DNA of 64,000 nucleotides from Nostoc sp. FACHB-280 (GCF_014697615.1 NZ_JACJSD010000002.1:1-64000); one strand, 5' to 3'. Numbered from the stretch's first letter, positions 1 to 9,295 are shown. Notes: generated from the letters alone by a model not told the origin. A program made the numbers and translations.

Positions 1-60
1 ATCTTTGACAACTTTGGGAAATGTATTTATAATCACTATCAAACAGATATATTTATGTTT

Positions 61-97
61 ATCGCCCAAATTTTACCAAACTTTGGGCGATTTTTAT
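61..97. terminator. Rho-independent terminator-like hairpin
   Basis: A 10-bp stem (ATCGCCCAAA / TTTGGGCGAT) with an 11-nt loop is followed by a T-rich run. It probably ends a plus-strand gene lying left of the window edge. The rest of positions 1-180 shows no coding signal. Confidence 0.6.
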
Positions 98-180
98 CGG
101 TTTTTTCTTAACATTCAACACTTCTGCTCAAGGCTAAATTATATATTGTTGTGTGTTGTGGTTGAAGATTTGGGCAAAAC

Positions 181-209
181 ATAACCCCAAGTATTGAGAT
201 TGGGGTTAT
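181..209 (-). terminator. Terminator hairpin after the small minus-strand gene
   Basis: A perfect 10-bp stem (ATAACCCCAA / TTGGGGTTAT) sits just beyond the stop codon of the 102-aa minus-strand ORF. On the minus strand it is followed by GTTTTG. This placement supports that ORF being transcribed. Confidence 0.55.
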
Positions 210-218
210 GTTTTCAAG

Positions 219-527
219 TTATGCAGTTAAAATTTGTCGGATTAAAATACTCATCACTTCACTAGAGTTTTCTGTGGGTAATAATGGACTCCAATCTCCG
301 ACATTTGCATAACCGATCGCCTGCAAATAATGTATTGTGCTGGTGACTGCTTTTGGCGAACCAATCAACAAATGTTTAATAGATTCTCTGCGAGAAAATG
401 GCTGTTGGACTGGCTGTTGATTGTCTGGGTTTTCTCTTTCTTGTGCCATGATATTAATTAACTCCTGTTTTGGGGTTGAAAGAAAGGCGATCGCAGACTC
501 TTCCACAAGGGCGATCGCCTTTCTCAT
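219..527 (-). CDS. Conserved cyanobacterial hypothetical protein, 102 aa
   Basis: I do not recognise a named domain. The protein is soluble, with no signal peptide or membrane segment. It has a polar central stretch rich in Gln, Asn and Pro (about residues 30-45) followed by a helical C-terminal part (HYLQAIGYANVGDWSPLLPT) that looks like a small folded domain. The codon for Ala-Ile near the N-terminus is built from HIP1 octamers, usual for genes of this genome. A strong hairpin directly follows the stop codon and an AT-rich promoter-like stretch lies upstream. Being alone between hairpins suggests a single-gene transcript. Function unknown. Confidence 0.6.
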   Translation of the reverse strand: MRKAIALVEESAIAFLSTPKQELINIMAQERENPDNQQPVQQPFSRRESIKHLLIGSPKAVTSTIHYLQAIGYANVGDWSPLLPTENSSEVMSILIRQILTA

Positions 528-702
528 ATCTTTATATTAAAGTATAATTTTATACAAGTTAACTATTAATTTAAAAAATTGAGTAACTAATTTTTTCTGT
601 TTAAAATAGACTTATAAAGAATTGTCGAGAAAAAATTACTGAGTATAATTTATTTTTGTGCTGATATACAGCAATTTAGCTTGAAAGTTACTCAGTAAAA
701 AT

Positions 703-915
703 CTAGTACTTGATTAATTGAGGTAAAAACGTCAATTTCTCTCCTCTACTCCTTTGCGGTTTATACTGCAAATGAAGTGCTGAAGAGGTTATACCAACGA
801 CAACATCTGTATCTGCGTGGATACTTAATTTAAGGTAGATAGTTGTCGGAATGCCATCAACAGTGCCATAAAGATAAGGTAAAGGATTTATCCTGGTATC
901 CTTTGCGTTAATCAT
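703..915 (-). CDS. Possible small hypothetical protein, 70 aa
   Basis: This ORF fills the gap to the divergent cyclase gene. It has an ATG start and a plausible composition for a small beta-rich protein (PYLYGTVDGIPTTIYLKLSI), but no recognisable family, signal peptide or clear ribosome-binding site. It could be a chance ORF or a degraded gene. Positions 528-702 between it and the previous gene are AT-rich and show nothing else. Confidence 0.35.
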   Translation of the reverse strand: MINAKDTRINPLPYLYGTVDGIPTTIYLKLSIHADTDVVVGITSSALHLQYKPQRSRGEKLTFLPQLIKY

Positions 916-950
916 GGTTCCCCTGCTTCCAGGATAAACAAACCATACTC

Positions 951-2564
951 ATGACTGAACTTACACTGCGCCTACAACAAGGAGAAACAGAAACAACGAT
1001 AACAGTGAATCAAGATGAATTCACCATTGGTCGTTTACCAGAATGTGACCTTTATTTACCTTTTGGTGGTATCTCCCGAAAACACGCGCTGTTACGAAAA
1101 AAAGCTAACGGTGCATGGGCTATTGAAGATTTAGGTAGTAAAAATGGTACGCAAGTCAATCAAAGTTTTGTGACTGCTACACGAGATTTACAAAATGGCG
1201 ATATTATTTGGTTAGGAAATGTCAGCTTAGTAGTAATGTTGGTCAATCCGGCAATACAAATAAAACCTCTGCAAGCAGTTGCTGATAATAACGAACAAAG
1301 AACGATATTACGCAATGTCAAACAATTACAACAGCAGTGGATAGCACCTGAAAGTCAGGATGATGATATTACTACTAAAAACAAAAGTATTGCCCGCCTG
1401 AAAGACTTGGTAGATATTGCCAAAAATCTCTGCGCTGCCGCATCAATAGAAGAAATTTTCTCCCAAGTCCAACAAGTAGTGTTTCGTTATCTCGACAGTA
1501 TTGACCGCTTGGCTTTATTAATTGATATCAATGGGTGTAATCATCTAGAATTAGTCAACGCTGGAACAAGAAATGCTGCGGAAAAAAAATATTTAGCAGC
1601 TGATGGTAGCTGGATTAGTCGCAGTATTTGTCAAAAAGTATTTGAAGAAAAAGTCGCAATTCAAACTGCTGATACTCACAAAGATGAAAGATTTGCTGGC
1701 GAACATAGTATTTTAGTCAAAGGTATTCGCAGCGCAATGGCTGTACCTTTGTGGGATGAAAATAAAGTTGTTGGCGTTCTTTATGCTGATGCCCATCTTT
1801 CCTCTTATCATTGGGAAAATGATGGTGAAGAAGAACTCAGCTTTTTTTCGGCTTTAGCAAATGTGGTGGCTTCGAGTGTCCAGCGTTGGCTATTAGTAGA
1901 AAAACTCAAAACCGAAGAAGTAATTCGTCACCGCTTAGAACGTTATCATTCTCCCGCCGTTGTGCAGCAGTTAATTTCTGTGGGTGGTTTACCAGATGGA
2001 CGTTTGCCGACAACAGAAAGTGAAATTAGTATTGTCTTTGCAGATTTAGTCGGGTTTACAGCACTTTCGGAAAGATTAACACCAAAGGCGATCGCCCAAC
2101 TATTAAATAATTTATTTGAAGAAATGCTACAAGAAGTATTTGCCTACGGTGGCACTTTAGATAAATATATTGGCGATTGTATCATGGCATTTTTTGGCGC
2201 TCCTGAACCACTGCTAGACCACGCAGACCGCGCCACCGCAGCCGCCAAAGGAATGCTCACACGTCTGCAAAAATTAAACGCCAAAGGTTTTTGGGAAGAA
2301 CCTCTACAATTACGCATTGCAATTAACAGTGGTAAAGCCGTCGTTGGAGATGTTGGCAGTTCCCAACGGGTAGATTACACCGCCCTAGGCGCTACCATTA
2401 ACTTAGCCGCGCGAATGGAAGCTGTTTGTCCCCCTGGGGAATGTGTGATTAGTGAAGCCACCTATCAAATGCTGACAGATCCTTCAGATTTTCAAGAAAT
2501 GGGCGATCATCGGTTTAAAGGTATTGATAGGTTAGTCAAGGTTTATCAAACAAAAATGAGTTAA
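951..2564 (+). CDS. FHA-GAF adenylate cyclase (class III)
   Basis: Predicted to make cAMP from ATP in the cytoplasm under control of two sensory modules. Residues 1-95 are an FHA phosphothreonine-binding domain (IGRLPECDL, ISRKHALL, DLGSKNGT). Residues about 150-320 are a GAF domain. Residues about 355-535 are the catalytic CHD. The two metal-binding aspartates are visible (Asp365 in FADLVGFT and Asp409 in DKYIGD). Lys405 and the later DYTALGATINLAAR segment are typical of adenylate rather than guanylate specificity. The 537-aa length and domain order match cyanobacterial FHA-GAF cyclases. No operon partner: the next gene starts 88 bp downstream and is unrelated. The GAF ligand cannot be read from sequence. 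Confidence 0.92.
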   Translation: MTELTLRLQQGETETTITVNQDEFTIGRLPECDLYLPFGGISRKHALLRKKANGAWAIEDLGSKNGTQVNQSFVTATRDLQNGDIIWLGNVSLVVMLVNPAIQIKPLQAVADNNEQRTILRNVKQLQQQWIAPESQDDDITTKNKSIARLKDLVDIAKNLCAAASIEEIFSQVQQVVFRYLDSIDRLALLIDINGCNHLELVNAGTRNAAEKKYLAADGSWISRSICQKVFEEKVAIQTADTHKDERFAGEHSILVKGIRSAMAVPLWDENKVVGVLYADAHLSSYHWENDGEEELSFFSALANVVASSVQRWLLVEKLKTEEVIRHRLERYHSPAVVQQLISVGGLPDGRLPTTESEISIVFADLVGFTALSERLTPKAIAQLLNNLFEEMLQEVFAYGGTLDKYIGDCIMAFFGAPEPLLDHADRATAAAKGMLTRLQKLNAKGFWEEPLQLRIAINSGKAVVGDVGSSQRVDYTALGATINLAARMEAVCPPGECVISEATYQMLTDPSDFQEMGDHRFKGIDRLVKVYQTKMS

Positions 2565-2652
2565 TATTATTGCCTTTAGATTTCATTTTTTTATCGGTTT
2601 TCTCATAATAGTTAATTACGCATTGGCATAAAATACTTGTGGAGGCGAGATT

Positions 2653-3267
2653 ATGACTCAAGCTTTGCCTAAATTATTTACTTTCAATGAATTTATTGAA
2701 TGGTATCCCAACGATGGTAAACTCTACGAATTACACAGGGGAGTAATTTTTGAAATGCCACCTCCAAGCGGAACGCATGAAAAAGTTTTAGGATTTATCG
2801 CGTGTCAGCTAACTGTCGAGTTTTTTCGGCTGAATCGTCCCTACACTATACCTAAAACTACATTTGTGAAAACTCCATCTGCTGAATCTGCATATTTACC
2901 TGATGTGTTGCTGCTAAATCTTGAGAATCTTGACAATGAACCACTTTTTGAAAAGTACTCAACAGTCAGTCAAGCCGCATCTGTTCCTTTGGTAGTTGAG
3001 GTTGTATCGAGTAATTGGCGTGACGATTATTATAATAAATTTAGAGATTATGAAGAGATGGGAATTGCTGAATATTGGATTGCTGATTATGCTGGATTAG
3101 GTGGTAGAAAGTTTATCGGAAATCCCAAACAACCGACTATTTTTGTATGTGAGTTAGTTGAGGGTGAATATCAAATGACTCCGTTTCAAGGTAATATTAA
3201 TATTGTGTCGCCTACTTTTCCGCAATTAAATTTAACTGCACAACAAATTTTTGATGCGGCTAACTAA
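2653..3267 (+). CDS. Uma2-family (DUF820) putative PD-(D/E)XK endonuclease
   Basis: A 204-aa cytoplasmic protein of the very large cyanobacterial Uma2/DUF820 family. The nuclease fold is visible as LPDVLLLN followed by VPLVVEVVSSNWRDDYYNKF and then YEEMGIAEYWIAD; the Asp, Glu-Val-Val-Ser and Lys positions form the presumed PD-(D/E)XK catalytic set. The start ATG has a good Shine-Dalgarno sequence (GGAGG) about 8 nt upstream. Family members are usually solitary and present in dozens of copies; their biological role is not established. The gene is monocistronic here, and a decayed NACHT-NTPase fragment lies immediately downstream on the other strand. Confidence 0.9.
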   Translation: MTQALPKLFTFNEFIEWYPNDGKLYELHRGVIFEMPPPSGTHEKVLGFIACQLTVEFFRLNRPYTIPKTTFVKTPSAESAYLPDVLLLNLENLDNEPLFEKYSTVSQAASVPLVVEVVSSNWRDDYYNKFRDYEEMGIAEYWIADYAGLGGRKFIGNPKQPTIFVCELVEGEYQMTPFQGNINIVSPTFPQLNLTAQQIFDAAN

Positions 3268-3276
3268 TATTTTGAG

Positions 3277-3468
3277 CTAACAACATCCGCGCTTCAATTG
3301 CTTGCCAGTCTTAGATTGCTTATCTGCTTCTGATTGAAACCAATTAGTAATAAATTTCTGCATCTGTTCATCATCAAAGTCTACCATAATCACATCGCTA
3401 AAGCGGCGGAAACAGTTACGATGAGCAGCAGTCCGGCAAGAAGCACAGAAGGTGATGGTGTAATCATC
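3277..3468 (-). pseudogene. Remnant of a NACHT-domain NTPase
   Basis: Translated on the minus strand, this stretch encodes about 63 residues ending at a TAG at 3277-3279. They include CASCRTAAHRNCFRRFSDV and VDFDDEQMQKFITNWF. These resemble the CR-AA-----F--F--VEVADFDDEQI--F---WF segment after the Walker B motif of cyanobacterial NACHT NTPases. There is no start codon: an in-frame stop lies just upstream, and both the P-loop and the downstream domains are gone. It is the debris of a much larger gene. The assignment rests on remembered family sequence, not on a search. Confidence 0.55.
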
Positions 3469-3488
3469 AATTATTTATAAACAAAAAT

Positions 3489-3517
3489 ATCCCCGACTTC
3501 TTAAAGAAGTCGGGGAT
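3489..3517 (-). terminator. Dispersed GATCCCCGACTT hairpin acting as terminator
   Basis: A 14-bp perfect stem with a one-base centre. Read on the minus strand it is followed by ATTTTTGTTT, so it would terminate the 3555-4463 gene. The same sequence family recurs at 25080-25110 and 55616-55648. Confidence 0.65.
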
Positions 3518-3554
3518 CTGATGCTCTCTATTTTTACTTATTGAAAATCAGCTT

Positions 3555-4463
3555 TTACTTTAAATACTGGTTATTACAATATTCTAGAGTTTCTTTAACA
3601 GCAACAACTTCTACTGTAACTGGTTTGTCGTTAGTACCATTAATGAGAAATTCACTAGCACCAACATGAGGCTTTTTCGGATTTCCCCAATCGTAGGTAT
3701 AACCTAAACCAGTCCAAGGATAGTATTCTTTTTTGTCATTCTCAAAAGAGTTTTGATAAATATCGTGCAGCAGAGAATTAGTTTTAGGTACAGGAACAGG
3801 TAAAACATTGCAAGTCGAATCGTTAATTTCTGGGTCAATACATGGTCTGCTTAAGTCTTCTGCTTTTACCCACATTTCTACAAAGTGAGTTTTATTAGCA
3901 CTTTTATTTAAAATTAAGCCTAAATACTGCTGTAATCTCAAAGCTAACATGACATTCCCAGGCAAATCAATGCCCGTTCCTTTGCAGTTTTGACAAAATT
4001 CCTGCACTTGAGGAAACGCTGTTAACCAAGTTTGACGGCTGATTTCTTTTGTACCTATAGGCCAGTCTGTGCTGGGATTTGATGTATATAGCCAACTCAC
4101 CATCAAAAATTCTGTTTTACCGTCCCGTTCTCGCGTTTTAATTTTGGGGTTAGTGGCGGATAATGCCCAAAGGTTATTAATAACTTTATTTTGACTTGGC
4201 TGTTTAGCATCTTGAATAGATGCGTTTAGTTGCTTTTTCAAATAGTTGTAACTTTCTGGTTTATTTTTATCTAAATATTCATATACATAAGGTATTTTTT
4301 GGGACTGCACCAACAATTGCTTTGGTGAATTAGCCGCTTGCTGAAGATGATTTTCAGTGGCAAATAAACTTGAATAACTGACTGATAAACCAACAGTAGC
4401 CAAAGTTAAAAATATAGATTTATTAATTTTTTTCATAGCAAATTTCCTGCTATTTAATAGCAA
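3555..4463 (-). CDS. Secreted hypothetical protein, about 294-302 aa
   Basis: I do not recognise a family. The N-terminus has a signal peptide: after MKKINKS a hydrophobic segment (IFLTLATVGLSVSYSSLFA) ends in a likely cleavage site near ATENH. The better start is therefore the ATG at 4436 (Met10) rather than the first Met. The mature part is soluble. It contains six cysteines, including CQNCKGTG and PCIDPEINDSTC, which may form disulfides in the periplasm. A GLGYTYDWGNPKKPHVGASEF segment lies near the C-terminus. It is convergent with the upstream genes and terminated by the palindrome at 3489-3517. Function unknown. Confidence 0.65.
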   Translation of the reverse strand: MLLNSRKFAMKKINKSIFLTLATVGLSVSYSSLFATENHLQQAANSPKQLLVQSQKIPYVYEYLDKNKPESYNYLKKQLNASIQDAKQPSQNKVINNLWALSATNPKIKTRERDGKTEFLMVSWLYTSNPSTDWPIGTKEISRQTWLTAFPQVQEFCQNCKGTGIDLPGNVMLALRLQQYLGLILNKSANKTHFVEMWVKAEDLSRPCIDPEINDSTCNVLPVPVPKTNSLLHDIYQNSFENDKKEYYPWTGLGYTYDWGNPKKPHVGASEFLINGTNDKPVTVEVVAVKETLEYCNNQYLK

Positions 4464-4808
4464 TAATGGACATCAACATAAAGATTGAGTCTGATTTTAT
4501 AGTGGGTTTGGAGAATGCGCTACTAAGTTAAAACTTTTTAATTTTATTTACTGGTATAAAAATTGTGCAGTTCACGGGTAGTCTTCCTGAGAGTTGGATG
4601 AACTACAAAAGAGCGATCGCCAGCACAAATACATTAGCAAAATCTAAGTATTGAGTATGATACAAAACTTATCAATTTTTGTAAGTATTACTGTTGCCAT
4701 CATGAATTGTCTACACCGTAATTTCACGATTATTTACTGTTACTCTGCCTCAGTGATTGGGTAATCTAAAATGACAATTATTCTAAACAAAGCATTTGCT
4801 GACTCACC
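4464..4808. other. Intergenic region between divergent genes
   Basis: 345 bp of AT-rich sequence separating two divergent secreted-protein genes. It must hold both promoters. It contains one HIP1 site near 4614. I see no ORF, hairpin or known operator. Confidence 0.4.
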
Positions 4809-5678
4809 ATGAAAATTATTACTACTCGAATTCTCTTAGCATTAGTCTTGTTAGGGCTTTGTAGTTGTAACTCTGTTAAATCAACCAGTACGACAAATAA
4901 CAGTCAAATTAACAGTCAAAATAATCCCCAAACCCAGCCACCAATCAAACTTGCTAGTTCTAGTTCATCTGTTACCCTTTTAAAAGTACTCACAGAAGCT
5001 TATCAAGCCAACAACAAAACGGCCACATTTGAGTTTATTTCCCAAAGTCAATCAGAAGGAGCGATCGCAGCCCTGAAAAATGGTATTGTCGATATTGCTA
5101 GTAGTAGCCACAAACTCAAGCCAGAAGAAGATGATGGTAAAATTCAATATCGAGAATTGGCACAAGATTTGCTGGTTGTTGCTACCCACAACAGCGTTAA
5201 AGGTGTAACGAATTTAACAACTGATCAGTTAAAGTCAATTTACGCTGGCAAAATTACCAACTGGAAAGAATTAGGCGGGCCAAATGCTAAAATCGTGGTC
5301 TTGGATAGGCCTGAAGATGAATCTGCAAAAAAACTACTGCGAAAATACTATCTAGGAAAAGATAAAACTACAACTCAGGCTGTAATTCTCAATAAAGAAG
5401 GAGAGCTAATTGATACTTTACAAAGCACTCCTTATTCTATTGGGACTTTTTCTCTAGCTTATTCTCTAATTAATCAATTACCAGTCAATCACCTCAAGCT
5501 GAATGGTAATGCACCAAACAAGGAAAATTTCACTAGCGGTAAATATCAAATGGTACGTCATCTTGGACTTATTTGGCAGAAAACACCTACATCTAATACC
5601 CAAAAATTTATCGATTTTGTTTTTAGTCCAGATGGTACTAAACTACTGCAAGACAAAGGCTTTCTTACCAAGAATTAA
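4809..5678 (+). CDS. PstS-like phosphate/anion-binding lipoprotein
   Basis: A 289-aa periplasmic-binding protein of the phosphate-binding-like family. The N-terminus is a lipoprotein signal (LLALVLLGLCSC, Cys at about residue 20), followed by a Ser/Asn/Gln-rich linker. The binding domain starts at IKLASSSSSVTLLKVL, where the Ser cluster is the usual oxyanion-binding loop. It continues through LTTDQLKSIYAGKITNWKELGG, a signature of PstS-type proteins. It is shorter than classical PstS. No pstCAB genes follow; instead a sensor kinase begins 17 bp downstream. I infer that the protein senses a ligand for that kinase rather than feeding a transporter. Confidence 0.85.
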   Translation: MKIITTRILLALVLLGLCSCNSVKSTSTTNNSQINSQNNPQTQPPIKLASSSSSVTLLKVLTEAYQANNKTATFEFISQSQSEGAIAALKNGIVDIASSSHKLKPEEDDGKIQYRELAQDLLVVATHNSVKGVTNLTTDQLKSIYAGKITNWKELGGPNAKIVVLDRPEDESAKKLLRKYYLGKDKTTTQAVILNKEGELIDTLQSTPYSIGTFSLAYSLINQLPVNHLKLNGNAPNKENFTSGKYQMVRHLGLIWQKTPTSNTQKFIDFVFSPDGTKLLQDKGFLTKN

Positions 5679-5695
5679 ATATATTTATAACTGCT

Positions 5696-7684
5696 ATGCG
5701 AAGAAATTTTCGCTTTCGTCTCAATCTCAGCCAGAAAATTATTTTCTCATATCTGGCTGTATTTTTGAGCATATTTATATTATGTTTATTGATTATTGGA
5801 CATTGGTTTACTAATAGTCTAGAACAGAATATCCGTCTAGAAGTTGCGAGTTTTGCAGCTAGAGTTTACACAGATTTTGAGCATGAACAGCAAGATTTAG
5901 AAGTCCAAGGAAATTTAATAGCCGGACGTGAAACAATCCACTTAGCTATTGAACAACAAGATAGGGCAAGGCTACTACAAGAGCTACTACCAATCAGAAC
6001 TTCCTTAGAACTGGCTTGGATAAAAGTAGTTGATACTAATGGTAATACCTTAGTTGAAATAAAACACGCAAATTTGAATAATTTTAAGTTACTGGATAAA
6101 GATATTACTAACCTTGTCAGTAGTGGCTCTATTCTAAATGATTTCGTGGACGTAAAAGGCAATTTACAAGTACTGCAAGTAGCAATCTTACCAATTAAAT
6201 CTGCTGAAAAAATTATTGGCGGAATTATGATTGGTAATTTAGTAGATGAGTCATTTTTAGAACAAGTTGCTATTGGTTCTGCAAAACAAATAGTCAGCAC
6301 AAAAAAAGATACAATTATTGCATCAACTATACCAGAAATTGAACTGATAAAATGGCAACCGCCTTCTCCAGATTCATCGACCATCGAAGTAGTTATTAAT
6401 CAACAAGAATATTTTGCTAAAAGTATCTTATTTAAAGGAGCAAGTCAGTCTTTAATCACCACTATACTTTATCCAACTTTGCAATTAAAAACAACCCAAG
6501 ATGCACTTTGGGTACGCTTAGAAATTTTGTTTTTCTTAGGAGCAACACTTGTTACATTGATAGGCTATTTAATTAGCCAAAAAATTACTCGTCCTTTGCA
6601 AGCTGTGACTAAAATTGCCAAAAAAGTTACAGAAGATGCAGATTTTGACTTACAAGCGCCAGTTATCACTCAAGATGAAGTGGGTGTTCTAGCTATTTCT
6701 TTAAATCAGCTAATTCAACAAGTAAAACAGCTTTTAACAGAACAGTATGCTGCTAAAGAAAAATTAGAAACATACAGTCAAAATTTAGAGCAGAAAATCA
6801 AGGAACGTACACAAGAAATTGAACAAAAAAATCGTGATTTAAAACATACATTAAATGAGTTAAAGCAGACTCAGGCTCAACTAATTCAAACTGAGAAAAT
6901 GTCATCGTTAGGTCAATTAGTTGCTGGTGTTGCCCATGAAATTAACAATCCCGTGACTTTTATTTATGGCAATGTGGGACACGCGGAAAATTATGTTAAC
7001 GATATCTTGCACTTAATTCACCTGTATCAACAATCCTATCCCTATCCAGATGCTCATATTCAACATGTCATCGAAGAAGTTGATATTGAATACATTCTGC
7101 AAGACTTACCCAAAATCTTAACTTCTATGAAGGTAGGTGCAGAACGTATTCATCAAATTGTTCTTTCTTTGCGAATTTTCTCCCGCTTAGATGAAGCTGA
7201 ATTTAAAAGTGCAAATGTGCATGATGGGATAGATAGCACTTTGTTAATTTTGCGCCATCGCCTGAAAGCTCAACCTCATCGCCCTGAAATTCAAGTCATT
7301 AAAGATTATTGTGAAATGCCGGAGATTAAATGTTTTGCTGGGCAATTAAATCAGGTATTTATGAATATTTTGGCCAATGCAGTTGACGCTTTAGAAGAGG
7401 CTTGGGAAAAAAATCTCTGTTCACAGCCGATAATTCGCATTTCTTCTGTATGCGACCAGGAAAATATTAGTATTCATATTGCTGATAATGGGACAGGCAT
7501 TCCCCAGGAAGTACAAAGTCGTTTATTTGATCCATTTTTCACTACTAAACCAATTGGTAAGGGAACTGGTTTAGGATTGTCGATTAGTTACCAGATAGTG
7601 ACTGAAAAGCATCGTGGAGCATTACAATGTATTTCATCACCAGGCACAGGTACAGAATTTGTAATTACAATTCCAATCCGCTAA
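5696..7684 (+). CDS. Membrane sensor histidine kinase
   Basis: A 662-aa two-component sensor. Residues about 14-38 form the first membrane helix, followed by a periplasmic sensor region of about 230 residues. A second helix lies at about 276-296, then a HAMP domain (SQKITRPLQAVTKIAK) and a long coiled coil (KEKLETYSQNLEQKIKER). The HisKA domain carries the phospho-acceptor His414 in GVAHEINNP. The HATPase_c domain shows the N box (NILANAVDALEE), G1 (DNGTGIP) and G2 (GKGTGLGLSI). It is co-transcribed with the upstream binding lipoprotein (17-bp gap). No response regulator is adjacent, so its partner is encoded elsewhere. Confidence 0.93.
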   Translation: MRRNFRFRLNLSQKIIFSYLAVFLSIFILCLLIIGHWFTNSLEQNIRLEVASFAARVYTDFEHEQQDLEVQGNLIAGRETIHLAIEQQDRARLLQELLPIRTSLELAWIKVVDTNGNTLVEIKHANLNNFKLLDKDITNLVSSGSILNDFVDVKGNLQVLQVAILPIKSAEKIIGGIMIGNLVDESFLEQVAIGSAKQIVSTKKDTIIASTIPEIELIKWQPPSPDSSTIEVVINQQEYFAKSILFKGASQSLITTILYPTLQLKTTQDALWVRLEILFFLGATLVTLIGYLISQKITRPLQAVTKIAKKVTEDADFDLQAPVITQDEVGVLAISLNQLIQQVKQLLTEQYAAKEKLETYSQNLEQKIKERTQEIEQKNRDLKHTLNELKQTQAQLIQTEKMSSLGQLVAGVAHEINNPVTFIYGNVGHAENYVNDILHLIHLYQQSYPYPDAHIQHVIEEVDIEYILQDLPKILTSMKVGAERIHQIVLSLRIFSRLDEAEFKSANVHDGIDSTLLILRHRLKAQPHRPEIQVIKDYCEMPEIKCFAGQLNQVFMNILANAVDALEEAWEKNLCSQPIIRISSVCDQENISIHIADNGTGIPQEVQSRLFDPFFTTKPIGKGTGLGLSISYQIVTEKHRGALQCISSPGTGTEFVITIPIR

Positions 7685-7709
7685 ATTTTAATTTTTGCAA
7701 TTATCAAAA

Positions 7710-8177
7710 TTATTTTTTTTGCAGACGAATCAAGGTGTTGTAAACTTGCCTTTTTAAGTTATTGTCATTTTGAATTTCCATAGTAATCTTATTGAACCGC
7801 TCAATGCTTAAGCCATTTTCTTCCACGATTGTTTGGGAGCGATTACAGTAGTTGACAGCAATATCTCTGGCTTTGCGTGGTAGACTGTTAATGCTTTTAG
7901 GATCGTTACAAACTATCTGAGGAATTTCTCCACCACCAATTAGTTTTTTGATTTCGCTAAAGGCTTGTTGACGCGATGGTTCCATTGCTAAGACAGCTTG
8001 GGCATAGCTGACGATTTCATTATTATTGACTGTGGGAGTTTGAGCATCAGCTTTGGCTGTAAATGTTAATGTGCTGGCTAACAAACTTGCACTAGCCATC
8101 ACTCCGAAAAAAAAGTTTTTAGGTAATAAATTTACTAGTGTATCTCGGAAAAACAAGTTAGTAATTTTGTTAATCAT
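7710..8177 (-). CDS. DUF4168 secreted protein
   Basis: A 155-aa exported protein. A hydrophobic segment (FFFGVMASASLLASTLTFTA) ends at AKADAQ, a plausible signal-peptidase site. The mature domain (IVSYAQAVLAMEPSRQQAFSEI, then a helix ending NNLKRQVYNTLIRLQKK) matches the DUF4168 family, widespread in cyanobacteria and alphaproteobacteria and of unknown function. Two cysteines (VCNDP and NYCNRS) could form a disulfide. It converges with the kinase gene, whose stop is only 25 bp away. The T- and A-rich gap may serve as a shared terminator. Confidence 0.85.
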   Translation of the reverse strand: MINKITNLFFRDTLVNLLPKNFFFGVMASASLLASTLTFTAKADAQTPTVNNNEIVSYAQAVLAMEPSRQQAFSEIKKLIGGGEIPQIVCNDPKSINSLPRKARDIAVNYCNRSQTIVEENGLSIERFNKITMEIQNDNNLKRQVYNTLIRLQKK

Positions 8178-8273
8178 GTCTGGGACACAGGACTGAATCG
8201 TAGGGGTGCTTTATTGATTGTGAATTATTTTGGGTGTGAGAAGTTCCAATCAAAATTTCAGTGTACCGAAATT

Positions 8274-9275
8274 TTATATGTATTTTCCGTTGCCTTTACA
8301 TATTTGACAAAGTTCAATAACTTTGGTTTGGAGTGTGGATATTTCCCCAGATCCTTGCTTAAGGCTGACTTCTAACTCCAACAGTAACGGTAAACACGAA
8401 ATTAGTTGCTGCACAGACAGGAATTTGACTTCTTGTTGTAAAAAGTAGATACGTTTAGGGTTGCTGACATCAGCAGCTTGAGCGATCGCTTGTGGGTTAC
8501 GCTCACCGCTATCTGTGACAATTTTGACCCATAACCAAGTGCGAAATTGACCAATTAATGTTGCCACTATCCGCAATCCTGGTTCGGCTGCATTTAGCAA
8601 GTCAGTCAATACAGTTAAAGCTTTACCTGTATCGCCTGTTCTAATTGCTGCTGCTAATTGTAAACTATTTTGCGTAGTATTTCTGACTAATTTACTAACT
8701 GTCTCGACATCTAAAGGCTTTTTGTGATCAAGATGATACAGCCGCAATTTTTCTAACTCGTTATAAAGTAGCCTTGTATCATTACCCACAGCTTCGGCTA
8801 ACAGTTCGGCAGTTTTCGGCGCGAGTTGCACTCCTACTGTTTGCGCCGCTTGCTGCACAGCTTGCACAATTAATTCAGTTTTCCACGGGGGAATCAGCGA
8901 AAATTCCCGAAACTCTGTGGTGACTTGTTTCAGCAATTTGGTAGATTTTAGCCGTTCATCTGGTTTATTGCGACTGGTAAGCAATAAATAGGAATTTTCG
9001 GGAATGACTGGTAAGGTGCGCGTCAATTCCGCCAATACATTTTCAGGACATTGTTGACAAAGGTTAGTGTTCATCAGCCAAACCAAACGTCCACCAGCAC
9101 CAAAAGCCGGAGTCATCGCTTGATTTAAAGCCGCAATCGCAGCATCAGATTGATCAGGCGCAAAATAAGAATAGTTAAAATCTGTCCACAGGGGATCTAA
9201 AATGCGATCGCGCAACGAATTAACCGCTTTTTCCATCGCAAAGTCATCTTCACCCCAGTAAACTAAAACCGGCAT
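8274..9275 (-). CDS. holA: DNA polymerase III subunit delta
   Basis: The delta subunit of the clamp loader, which opens the beta sliding clamp during replication. The 333-aa length is normal. The N-terminal AAA+-like domain begins MPVLVYWGEDDFAMEKAVNSLRD, the usual cyanobacterial form, and lacks a functional P-loop as expected for delta. The middle domain has LLLTSRNKPDERLKSTKLLK and LAEAVGNDTRLLYNELEKL. The C-terminal helical collar includes IATLIGQFRTWLWVK. No linked replication genes; the gene stands alone between a DUF4168 gene and a divergent DUF1868 gene. Confidence 0.93.
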   Translation of the reverse strand: MPVLVYWGEDDFAMEKAVNSLRDRILDPLWTDFNYSYFAPDQSDAAIAALNQAMTPAFGAGGRLVWLMNTNLCQQCPENVLAELTRTLPVIPENSYLLLTSRNKPDERLKSTKLLKQVTTEFREFSLIPPWKTELIVQAVQQAAQTVGVQLAPKTAELLAEAVGNDTRLLYNELEKLRLYHLDHKKPLDVETVSKLVRNTTQNSLQLAAAIRTGDTGKALTVLTDLLNAAEPGLRIVATLIGQFRTWLWVKIVTDSGERNPQAIAQAADVSNPKRIYFLQQEVKFLSVQQLISCLPLLLELEVSLKQGSGEISTLQTKVIELCQICKGNGKYI

Positions 9276-9295
9276 ATATCAACCTCTCATGTGTG

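Noticed and set aside
5503-5814. Plus-strand ORF bridging the lipoprotein and kinase genes
   Set aside because: Overlaps both real genes in another frame.
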